Assembly (NCBI RefSeq): GCF_000226115.1
Contig: NC_016459.1
Location: 2,775,501 to 2,839,500, forward strand
Origin: Thermothielavioides terrestris NRRL 8126
Taxonomy: Eukaryota; Ascomycota; Sordariomycetes; Sordariales; Chaetomiaceae
Direction of reading: 5' to 3'
Length of the DNA: 64,000 bases
The notes beneath the pieces were generated by a model. That model was not told the DNA's origin, searched no databases, and saw nothing but the letters and a program-made list of their open reading frames with translations. The position numbers were made by a program, and so were the translations under genes. Of this stretch, positions 22,046 through 32,669 are shown piece by piece. Every line of letters begins with the position of its first letter. The stretch's first letter is position 1.

Positions 22046-23719
22046 ATGCGGCCCGCGAGAAGGCTTCGGCCGTCCAGTGTCTCGCGTGTCTTGGGCCCGC
22101 GTCACGTCTGCCATCGATTTGTCTCTCACCAGGCGGACCGCTCCATTGCCCAGCTTCTCCGGTGGAAACCCGCTGAGAGGGTTGACAATGTCGTCGTCAA
22201 TGGCTTCGTCCGGTCCGTCCGGCCCATGAAGACCCACCGCTTTGTCTCCCTTGGAGACGGGTCCTCGCTGGCGCCGCTGCAGGCCCTCGTAAAGGCCGAC
22301 GGCGCCGAAGGGTATGGGCATCCTCCTCAGGCACATGCGTGTCTCGGCTTGTCCAGTTGCTGATAAGATCTCCGCAGCCTGGCCGTTGGCGCAGCCGTTC
22401 GCCTCACCGGTTCCTGGGTGTCGTCCCCGGGAGCGGCGCAGAGCCATGAGTTGCATGTAAGCAAGGTTGAGGTCCTGGGCCCATCCGACGCAAAGGTATG
22501 CTCTTCGCTCTTCACTCAGCGCCGGGCAGATTATCGATGCGGCATGTTCTTGACGAACCGCTTCTAGACATTCCCCATCCAAAAAAAATACCAGACGCCC
22601 GAGTATCTCCGTACGATGCCGCACTTGCGGCCGAGAACTCCGGTCAACGCCGTCCTATTGAGGCTGCGCTCCGAAGCCATCGCGTCTTTGACTCAGTTTT
22701 TTGCAGGGCGGTCCTTCACTCAAACGCACCCGCCCATCATCACGTCCTCCGACTGCGAAGGCGCCGGAGAGGTTTTCACCATAATGCCCGCCAACGACGC
22801 GCCCACCCCAACGGACCAGGATGGCCAAGACTCGTTCTTTCGCTCCCGAAAGTATCTTACTGTGTCGGCCCAGCTCCATCTCGAGGCCTTGGCGCAAGCA
22901 GTTGGCAATGTCTGGGCGCTCTCCCCTGTGTTCCGCGCCGAGAAGAGCGACACCTCGAGGCACTTGAGCGAGTTTTACATGCTCGAAGCTGAAATGAGCT
23001 TCGTGGACGACCTCGGGCCCGTCATGGATCTTGCCGAGGATATGCTACGGTCGCTAAGCACCAATCTTATCGAGTCGGCCACGGTCCAGGATTTGTTTTA
23101 CCGATCGCCTCACAGCGGCTCCCATCTGGCGCCGGCAGACGAGGTTAGGCGCCGCTGGGAGGGCCTGATGCGTCAGGACTGGCCGCGAATTACATACACG
23201 GACGCTGTCGCACTACTACGGCAGAAAGCCGACCTCTTTACACATAAGCCGACATGGGGTGCAGGACTGCAGTCTGAACATGAAAAGTACCTTGCTGAAT
23301 ACGTCGGGGGCGGTGAAAAACCGGTGTTCGTCACCCATTATCCCCGAGACATCAAGGCCTTTTACATGCGCGAAACGCAGACGGCAGGTTCTGATGGAGC
23401 CGGCGCCGTTGTCGACTGCTTTGACCTGCTGGTGCCGGAGTTCTGCGAGATTGCGGGCGGGTCGATGCGCGAACACCGCGTGGAACCCCTCTTGAGCGCC
23501 ATGAAGCGGCAGGGAATTCTGAAGCCCCCATCAGAGGGCGCCGCTGACGAGCAGACTGGGGGCACTCTAGACTGGTATGTCGACCTTCGCCGCTGGGGCT
23601 GCCCGCCACATGGCGGTTTTGGAATAGGCTTCGACCGGCTGCTCAGCTACCTCGCTGGTGTCCAAACCATCCGAGACATTGTTTCTTTCCCACGCTGGTA
23701 TGGACGTTGCGACTGTTGA
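22046..23719 (+). CDS. SLM5: Asparaginyl-tRNA synthetase, mitochondrial (Slm5-like)
   Basis: Three exons: 22046-22311, 22378-22495 and 22568-23719, with introns of 66 and 72 nt; 511 aa. It charges tRNA-Asn with asparagine for mitochondrial translation. The N terminus is Arg/Pro-rich (MRPARRLRPSSVSRVLG) and fits a mitochondrial targeting peptide. An OB-fold anticodon-binding domain follows (VNGFVRSVRPMKTHRFVSL). After the second intron the class II catalytic core begins with TFPIQKKYQTPEYLRTMPHL, the usual AsnRS linker. Motif 2 has FRAEKSD (Arg251 region) and motif 3 GFGIGFDRLL (about residue 477). CEGAGEVF, THYPRDIKAFYM and GGSMREHR are AsnRS-type active-site blocks. The length and the lack of the cytosolic N-terminal extension support the organellar enzyme. 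Confidence 0.93.
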
Positions 23720-26700
23720 ATAGAAACAGCCATGTACAAGATCTCAATCCAACTTGTCCGGTTCCCGTGCTCCCACTTATTATGCCGTCCCCGTCGAACT
23801 TGGTCCGCTTTGGATCTGATCTGCCTTGGCCAGTGTGCCCTTTGTGGAACAGGGAAGGTGAATCAGAAGCTGGTAAGTCTCGCTGCCGTCTATCCCTGTC
23901 CGGTGAGACCGAGAGTGAACTACAGTCTCCCCCGTCGCAACGGGCGTTAGGATACGCAACGAGACATACCACCGCAGCTGGGGAGAGAGAGAGAGAGAGT
24001 CGAACTCGACACCTCCGACCCGGCGCGACTGTTTGACCCCGCCGTGTACGACCATCTCACAGCTCTGTATCTCGCTATGTTACGGCCTTACCCCTCTCGG
24101 TGTTCCCTGGTCCGGCAGAGAGCCACCGCGCCAGTGTGCAACTGCCCTGGCGCGGCTGCGTGCATGCAACAGCCGAGATGTTCCGGTTCACGGCGTTCTC
24201 TGGCAATGCAAGTCGTGATGGGCGGTGGGCGGGCTGGCTTCGGCTGCCTTGCTGTGTTTATGCGTCCTTGTTACCTCACGCAATCTCCCTCTTGTTTGAC
24301 ATGGTACAGGGAACCGAGAGTCTCCCCTTCTATCCGGGCTTCGACTTGTCGAGTCGCTGGTGTCTTTGTGTTTTCTAGTGTACCCTGCTCAGTCAAAGAA
24401 GCAGTCAACAACAGCGTTGGCACCGGTGTTTATTTTTCTCTTCTTGCTCAGCTCGGTAGGGGGGTAGTTTTCTGACCTCCTCATCTCTCCTGAAGCAATG
24501 TTTCTCCTGGAGCGAGTGCAAACGCAAAAATGACCATTCTTTCCTTGAGCGCCTCCCTTTTCCGCCCCTGTCTTTCTCTCTCCTTCCATATCTTCACCGT
24601 TTCTTCCTCCGCTAGGGACAATCCGTATCCAGTGTCAAGTCTGATGTGACGATGGCTATGACTGCCGTAGCCGTAGCGGAACATCACTGCCTCCCTCTGC
24701 TTGAAGTGTTCTGCTGCCGGCTCTCGCCGCGTGGTTTTCCTGCTTCAGAACGAAGGCCCCTCCACCCCAACACCCGTCTGCGTGCGATAGAGAAGCGGAG
24801 TCATCTCCAAGGATAGTTTCTCATGCACTCTCAGAGCCCTTGTCAGTTTATTTCTTTAGTTCTTGCAATTTGCTCAACCTTACGAACGAGAAGCGTGCGT
24901 AGCTATCGCGGTTCGATCCATCTGCGCCTGTTTTCCGCTCGTTGCCTCGCTTGAAGAACCTCACCAGTTTCGGTTCCATTCTAGTTCCACGGTATTGCTT
25001 GTTTGCCCTTCAGGGGGGCCGGCAAAATAAACGTCTGTTTTCGTTGGGTTACTGCCGTGTTTACTCCTCCTCTACCAGCTACTACTAAGGTTTTCTCCTC
25101 TGAAGCTCACCCTCCCCCCCTCTGCTTGAGTCTACCCTGCTGTGCAGCTAGGGAGAAACGGCGCAACGCATGGTCAGGAATAAGGTCTCGCGGTCAGGAA
25201 ACGGTTGTGGCGGGTGTGAGAGTTTTCTCCAGGATCTACAACGGCTAATGGTCTGCCAGGTACTTCCATTGCCGTGAAGTCAGGGCGATCATGGAAGTTT
25301 GAACAGCGCCCCCGGCGGAGGTTGGTCAAGAGGATCCGGTTTCTTTCCCTGAGGCATGTCAAAGGCCGGGTAAGCTCCCGTCTCAAGTAACGGATGCTCC
25401 TCGTCTTCTTTCTCAAGAGCATCAGGAGTGAGTGTTTGAGACGCATCCGTTTACCCCTTTCTCCTCCTTCACCCGTTACGGAGTTGAACCGGGGCAGTTT
25501 CAGCTTTCGTTCTGCCCGCTTGGCCGGGAAGTTAGGCTGTGTCTGTCAAAGAGGAGGATTGGCAAGTTTGCTGTGTATGTCTTCGCCCCCGTTTCCGCTA
25601 CTCCTGCTGGTCCTTGTACTAGTCGTGCAAGTGATGCTCGGACGCACGCAAGTGCCTGCCCTGGGATTATTTCCTTGGCCAAGTTTGAGCCCTTGCGGTG
25701 ACTACCGACATGGCTGCCAGGGATACGGCGAAGCCAGATGCTTATCTGGCGTCTCGAGAAACCAGTCGACAAGCTCAACAGCTCTCCGCGTTCCAGTCTC
25801 GCAGAGTGGGGACCGCTTGCAAGTTCTCGATGACAGTGGGACGAAGCATTCTTTTCTCCGGGTACTTGAAACGTCGCGTCATATGCAGATGCCCCAGTTA
25901 GAGACCCTAAAAAGCTGATCAGACTGGACGTTGGCTGTCTGCGCTGTCCCGCTATGAGGTTGGTGTAGCTCCCGTCTCAGGGACAATACTGACAGCCTGA
26001 ACTAGAGACGGAGGTCCCAATCATCACACTTCAAGTCGAGAACGAGGTTGGCCGCTGACATTGAATAGGAGCTCCAACACTTTCTTGATATCATTCTGAT
26101 ATCTGGCTCGACTGCTCAATCTTGCCGCGCTGGCGGCGTGTGCACATGTATGTATCACTTCAGCGTTCAGCATCTGCGGCCTCTTCCCCGACCCCTCGCT
26201 CCAACACCGGCACCTTTAGGACTGGCCTTCAAGCCGGGCGTTTGGGGCTAATTCGATGGACAGAATGATTCTTGTGTCTCCGTCTGACTGTCCGTCGATT
26301 CTCAGGTTTGGTCCTGCGGCAACAGTACTCGATGGGCTCGGGGCCACTTGCTCAGTTCTTGTTTCCTGTTTGTTCCCGTGTCCACATTCATTACAAAACA
26401 CCAACAGCCGGTCCCGTGGTGTGCCGGGCGGCGTGTTCCGTGATTGGAGCGGCTGGATAGCTCAACGGTCACATTCTGCCTTCGTATCGTGCTATAACAT
26501 GCCCATCACATGAAGAGGACACGTGCTCATGCAGCGAAGTTGTAGGGCCTTGTGCCCTTTCCGAGCTGGCTAGGGTAACTACGGAGTACATGGTAAGCCG
26601 CGCGGCCCTTCTCAACCGTCCAACCCTACCCAGACTGGAGGGACGCGGTGGCGCTTCGCCTAGGACTTGGCTGGTCGAAACCAATATCGAGCCGCGTCGT

Positions 26701-29700
26701 TGTTAGTTCCACGACACTTGGTTCTAAGGGTGTGGTGTGTCGGGCAGCGGGACGGCGCGGGAAAGAGTGTCTCGCCTTGAGGACAGGTGTGCAGGCCGCA
26801 GCACGTCGAAGAGACACGATAGATCGACTTCGGGAGGCATATCGACTTGCAGTAAGTCGGTGACTGGATGCCACTCTTCGCGGCAGGACGCGGACGCCGG
26901 ATCAAAGATGCTGTTGGTGCCGTGAATTACCTCTCCCGTACCACCTTCCAGAAGAATACCTTAAGGAAGGACCTCGTTTGCGTATACGCTACCTTAATAC
27001 TCCGAAGTGCACGCCCTCCACCAACTGTTTCCCCCCAGGACCCACCTCTGCGCCTCGTCCTTTTCTTTTCCCGCACAGAACGGAGTTTTGGAAGACACGG
27101 CGGCCGGATACAACTCGGAGACGATCTACCACGGCAAACGCAGGTTCGGAATGAGGCATTTGTAACCGAGAGATCAGCAATCCAATGGGATGTTTGCTAG
27201 CCAATCCATATTGCCAAGTCATCTCATCACATCCACAGTAGTAACAAAGCGGCGGCCGCGCTGTTTGTGTCACGCATGGTGCTCTGCTTCTCCGACAGAA
27301 CTCGGCCCTTCCTTACGCGGACTCGCACGCCGCGGGCCGATATTTAAATCGATGGGGCCCATAGATCGGGGCACATTTCTGGGTTCAGGGGTTGCTTCGG
27401 ACCGAGGGCTGACACTGCCCGCGCGCATCCTGTGTACATACGCGAGCAGCCCAGCACGGAGTGTGCCGTACATGCATGTATGCACTGCGAGAGCACACTC
27501 GACGGCTTTCCTGGACCTGGCCGTCCATACCCTTCTTTCTGAGAGCATGGCATCTGTGTAGTTACTTCGCACTGCACCCGAGGACCACAGGGGCACAGGT
27601 TTCCGCGGCACTCTCACACTGGCCAGAGCATCGGCGGCATGGACGGCGCGCGAGGCTGTGAGGGGCGTCGTAATACCCCCTTCCCACCCTCCTTCTAAAT
27701 AACGTTATTAACCTTCTCGCCGGACGCAATGCGGAGCAAGATGCAAGCCAGTGGGCCGGGGACCGTTTGAGCGAGGGAGTGGTGTGGGATCGTGGATGGA
27801 AGTCGCTGTTGCACTGCCGAGATGCGTTGCAACCGCAGGTAGTGTAGACGGGCCAACAGCATAGCAGGGCAGGAGGGCGATCGCAACCTTTTCTCACACT
27901 CCACCTCGGTGGTGACTGGCGAGGCAGGAGATCGGTTGTGATAAGCGTGCCGTACGGTGGTCAGGCCACAACGCATCTTGGCTCATCTTGGCCCCCATCG
28001 ACACTTTGTTGGACCCGAACTAAGCCACCTTCACCTGCCGGGAATAGCTAACAAACGTGAACTGATCGTCAGAGTTGTTGATCCTTGATGTCCGGACGCC
28101 GCGTTGAGTGTGATCCATGTGTACATGAGCATGTACATATGTTACACGGTAGGTACCTTCGTGTAGTGTAGTGTAGTGTGGGAAACGGACAGGGGGGAGG
28201 GGGGGGAGGGCGAAACGGAAGAGCTGGGCGAGACGTCAAGACGATTGCTCGACGTTTGATGTCGCACAAAAATTGGGCAGCTCCGACGATCTGATCCGAT
28301 TTTGCCGAACATGACCCACTCCGGGGACCCTCCAGGCAACGCTTGGGGGGACTTGTGTTGGTGCGAAGTCGGTGACAAGAGACTCGGCGCTTGGCTTGTC
28401 ATGGACTGACTCGGGTCGCTGGTGCGGCTGGCGGGGACATGACCCATGGCTGCGGAAGGTGACGCGTCAGCTTCAGCTTCGTTTCCCGTCGAAGCTAACC
28501 CTTGTCGAGGCTCGATAGTTAGGAAGTTATTTCCGAACCCCAGAAGCCCAGGATTCAGAGCATTCACCGGGGTCACGGCCGATGGGACGGAAAGGAGTTG
28601 CCACTTCCAGGTTGTTAAGGCCGAAAATGGTTCTCGAGTCCGTAAGCTAGTTGATTGGTAAAAATGTGAGCACGCCAAAACACAGTACGGAATTCCTGGT
28701 ACAGCAGCGTAATTATTTGTCCGACGGATGAATTCCTCTGTCAAGGCGGGTCTTGCGAGCTTTTTGAGAAGCGGCGGTTTGCTTGGACAGCGGCGTTCCC
28801 TCGGCGCCGTTGGAGTCCAAGAGTCCGTTGGTTCAGCTCTGATGCAAGAGCCTCGTCGCATTTTGTTCCCATTCTTCCTTGGCAGCGCTCCCACGTGTGG
28901 AGCTGGAGCGAATCGATAGTTAACCCAAGTCACTTAACACCGCGGCGAATCGAATCAAGTCGCGGCCCCGCCTGCCATGTCGGGTGAGCCACGCGAGCTG
29001 ATGGCTTGCTTGGCGGAAAACTGTGCACTAACTTAAGCTTAAGCGGGCATCGGGGCGTTCATTGCGGGGCAACGCGATTGGCAGGCCCGTTTCCATTGTT
29101 CACTTGAGTCAGCGTGCGGTGGTTCGCTTTCTTCCCTGAGTGGCCAACAAGGCTACACTAAAGCGGAAGGTAAGCGAAGGTACGACAAAGTGCCAACGGA
29201 ATGCACTGGGGTATCGAGGAGTTGTACACATGTTGTCGAACATCAAGTTCATTGAATTCAACGAACTGCCTACCTAGGTATCTTTCCCTTTTATTCCGAC
29301 TGTCTTCGGAGTCCAGAGTGTCATACCGTGTGAATCTTTGGTATCCGCAGCGGAAACTCGCCGCTCTCAATGCAACGCTCCCTGTTCTGGAACGTCACCC
29401 GACAGGCTCCTTCGTACCCTGCGCGCGGGTTGTTGGTGCAACAGGGCTGCGCCAATTCTGCACCTTGCTGTTTGTTCAGATGCTTCTTGCGGCCACCCGA
29501 GACCCAACCTGGAACTGGTCCGAGCGTGGGGGCCATGCTCGACATCCCGCTCCAACATCCCGACGGGAGTCCGACGTCAATCACCCCGGGCCAGCGTAAC
29601 GCTGACATTACCTGACACTATTCTCCTAGCCTCAAATCGCACTGTTGGCCGTCGGGCAGCCCACCATCCGGCCATATAACGCACGGTAGGCGGGGCTACA

Positions 29701-30149
29701 TTGCTCCATCCTCTCATCCTTCGGTCGGCGGCGTTCTACCCGCCTAAGTCAGCTCGGTCTCGGTTTGCTTTCCCCCCTCCCCCGGTCCCACAGGAAGCTG
29801 GAAGCCTGCTTTAGTTACGCCCGAAAGGATGGTTTCGCTCCATCAGTCGACTGACATTTCCGAGCTTCCGGGCACCTTTGTCACCTCAAACAGGCATCCT
29901 CATGCTGGTTCCCAAGCCTTGTGCAATGCCAGGCTGCAACTATCCGTGCCATCGGCGGGCGCTGCTTGTCGTGCACCAAGGCTACCCGCGTGATCGTACC
30001 ATGTTGCGTGACTCGCCAAACGGTCTCAGATAAAGGCCAGGTACGGAGGTACACAGTACGGATTACCTTCCAGGTTGTTTGAGCTGGTTGATTTTGAACT
30101 CCGAGAGGCTGGCTGAAGAGCGCCACTCGGCGCGGTTGGGTAGACGTTA
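23720..30149. other. Gene desert, part 1
   Basis: 6.4 kb without a gene I can support. It contains a GA run at 23983-23999, a TACGGAGTACA half-palindrome at about 26581-26591, a TATA/TGTACAT-rich stretch near 28118-28140 and a poly-G/GGGGAGG run near 28190-28210. Open frames are numerous but short, overlapping and without domains. Base composition is not strongly A/T-rich, so this is not the usual look of heavily RIP-mutated DNA. Confidence 0.55.
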
Positions 30150-30520
30150 AAGAGGTCCCGCCAAGACTAATTTCGGCCAATTGTCGACAATGTTTTTACA
30201 ACGTTTTTACGCAACCCCGATCGCCAAAGCGTTTATACTATCGCTAAGCGGTTAGTTCGCCGGGGGTACGGGGGGTAGCGCCAATCCCCCGTTGGTTAGG
30301 GTTTAGGTTAAGGTTAGGATACGGATTAAGGCTATAATACGGGCTAACTTCGTTTTCTTTTTTTTTCGATTTAGTTGAGGTTTCGCGAAGTTGTTGCTAC
30401 GAGTCTTTGCGATTCTTCGTTGTTGATGTTGCTCGAAGTCGTCGCGGCCCTGCTCACCCCGTGGCGATTGTAAATACTTGTAAGCGGCAGTCTCCGAAAT
30501 TAGTCTTGGCGGGACCTCTT
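30150..30520 (-). mobile_element. MITE copy 3 (371 bp), opposite orientation
   Basis: It reads as the reverse complement of copies 1 and 2. The 27-bp terminal inverted repeats are intact and flanked by TA (30148-30149 and 30521-30522) within CGT-TA...TA-ACG. The telomere-like block appears as GGTTAGGGTTTAGG-type sequence at 30293-30348. It is more diverged internally than copies 1 and 2, with many transitions in the telomere-like block. Confidence 0.9.
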
Positions 30521-32289
30521 TAACGACGACCCGGGGTTGAGGTTGACAAGGTATTGTCAGCCTCGTGTCTCGAGGACCTTTTAACCTTAAACAGACGACT
30601 TCCCCTCCTTGTCGAGCCAAGCGCAAAACGGAGCCACAGTACATTACCGATCAAATTACGTGCGCGTCTTTGAGAATGGGCCGATGCTTTTGTTTGGCGC
30701 TTCATGACACACTGGTACACTAAAACCCCCGTTTTGGCGTGCTCCAAACAAGCACTGAGGTGTATTCCGGACATCAGGGAGGTACACAGTACAGTGGTTC
30801 GACCGGCGGCGAGGAAGCGGTGGTCGGAGGAAGCGGTGGTCGGTGGCCGTGTCGCTCCACCGCCCCGCCACGCGCCGTTTTCAAGGCTTGAGCGGATTGG
30901 CAGGAAACGCTCGGCACTTCGGCGCTTTCTCTCAGGTTCTTCGATTGCCACGGAATAATCCGTACAAGTTGGCAGATTCTTCGCCAAGTTCCAGGCTGTG
31001 CAGAACATCGGGATTCTCGGATACCGAGGACCCGCCTCGAGCACTCGATGCGACGGTTGAGGGGTTTGGGCGCAACTGGCTGTAACCGCCGTCTGCAGGG
31101 CTCTTTTCCGGTGCTGACTGACGCTTTGGAGAAGGAACGGAAGTTGCTGACCAGCGCCAGCCGAAGATCATCACCAGACGCCCAATGCCTAATATGTAAG
31201 GTAATCTGACAATTGTCAGTCCATCATGAACAACCGAGAGCTGGTTGTGTTACACAGCACGGCGGGGTGAACGCGGCGGACGACGATCCTGTTTCCAGTG
31301 TATTCCGTTGTGTAGGAGACTGGCGGACCCGAGGGCATTGAGAAATGGCCAAGCTCCGCTTCCCCGACTCGGTGGATGCGCTAGTGGGCATGGCATCTGA
31401 CTAAGAACGAACCATGCCAGTTGGCGCTATCGAGCCTGATTACTGTGTATTCCGTAATCCGTGCATTTCGGCGTCAACATGCCCCGGAGGTTTTGGTGCG
31501 AGGTGTCAAGAACACAACTTGCCGATGGTACGGACTCCTAACTCGTCCTCTGGTGCCTCTAGCTACCTTACTCAGTAGGTACTCAGCCCGCACTCAGTCC
31601 TCGACGCCGCGAGAACGACAGCAACACTGATGCTAGAAATCCGCGCCGTTCAGCGCTAGGCAATGCCACCGAGGGCGTGGTTCGTTCTGGCTCGCAAGCC
31701 ATTCCCTTATACGGGACTAGTGGCGTCGATACGGCGTACTTATCCTTGTCCGACCCGAAGTCCCTGCCGATTCGCTTACTGTACATAGTTTCTCTCCAAC
31801 GGCGCCACGCGATGCTCCAAGCTTGAAGGAGCGGGGCAGATTGCGCCGCCGTTGTCTCATCCCAGGGTTCGCTCTCGCGGTCAAACGCCCAGAAATGCAG
31901 CTCGTCCTTCAAGGAAGGGCCAAGAGCTCGGGAGGCAATTGGGGGCCACGCGAATCCACGCTAACGCGGCCGACGTGGCGCCGTGAAATAAGCTTGAAAT
32001 CCTATTATATTTCCATGACAATCCCGTTGGTGGATGCAGGGATCTTCGTCAAGGCCGAGGCTCCTTGGCGCCGGACCCGTGCAGTGCTCGCATGCAGACA
32101 TGTGGGGCAAGGCCATGCCCGCAAAGGTGACTAGTGTATTCGGTAGTGACCGCAATAGTGTTGCGGAGTGCAGCGACAGCCTCCAACAGCCAGAAGGCTT
32201 CGGAGCTAATGGGTCTTAGATCCGGCGCGTTCGAAGTTGGTGGTACGCACAGCAAAAGGAAGGGCCGCGGCCCTTCGGGGTCGTCGTTA
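30521..32289. other. Gene desert, part 2
   Basis: 1.8 kb between MITE copies 3 and 4. It contains an imperfect CACGGA-N4-TCCGTACA inverted repeat at about 30949-30966 and several TGTATTCCG motifs (about 31298 and 31444). No credible gene. Confidence 0.5.
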
Positions 32290-32669
32290 AAGAGGTCCCG
32301 CCAAGACACTAAGAATTACAGGCTTTTACACATCGCCAAGGGGTAAGTGGGGCCGCGACGACTTAGAGCATCAGCGACGAAGACAAACCGCAAATACTCG
32401 CAAAAACTCGTCGCAACAACTTTACTAAACCTCAACCAAATCGAAAAAAAAGAAAACGAAGTTAACCTGTACCCTAACCTTGACCCTTACCCTAACCTTA
32501 ACCCGAATCCTAACTAGCGGGGGGCTAGCGCCGCCCCCCGTACCCCCGGCGAACTAACCCGTGGCTAACCCGTGGCGATAGTGTAAACCCCTTGGCGGTC
32601 TTGGCGGGGTATTGACGCTATAAAAACATTGCCGACAATTGGCCGAAATTAGTCTTGGCGGGACCTCTA
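32290..32669 (+). mobile_element. MITE copy 4 (380 bp)
   Basis: It has the same orientation as copies 1 and 2. The left inverted repeat matches for 18 bp (AAGAGGTCCCGCCAAGAC) and then diverges; about 30 bp found just inside the left end of copies 1 and 2 are missing. The right end has one substitution at the last base (CCTCTA instead of CCTCTT). TA flanks are at 32288-32289 and 32670-32671. The telomere-like block is at 32461-32515. Confidence 0.85.

Noticed and set aside
24900..24930. GGTTCGATCC resembling a tRNA B box
   Set aside because: The flanking bases cannot form the T stem and there is no A box at the right distance.
28142..28933. 263-codon open frame on the minus strand in the gene desert
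   Set aside because: It spans a G-rich run and TGTACAT-rich sequence, has no domain, and its composition looks non-coding.
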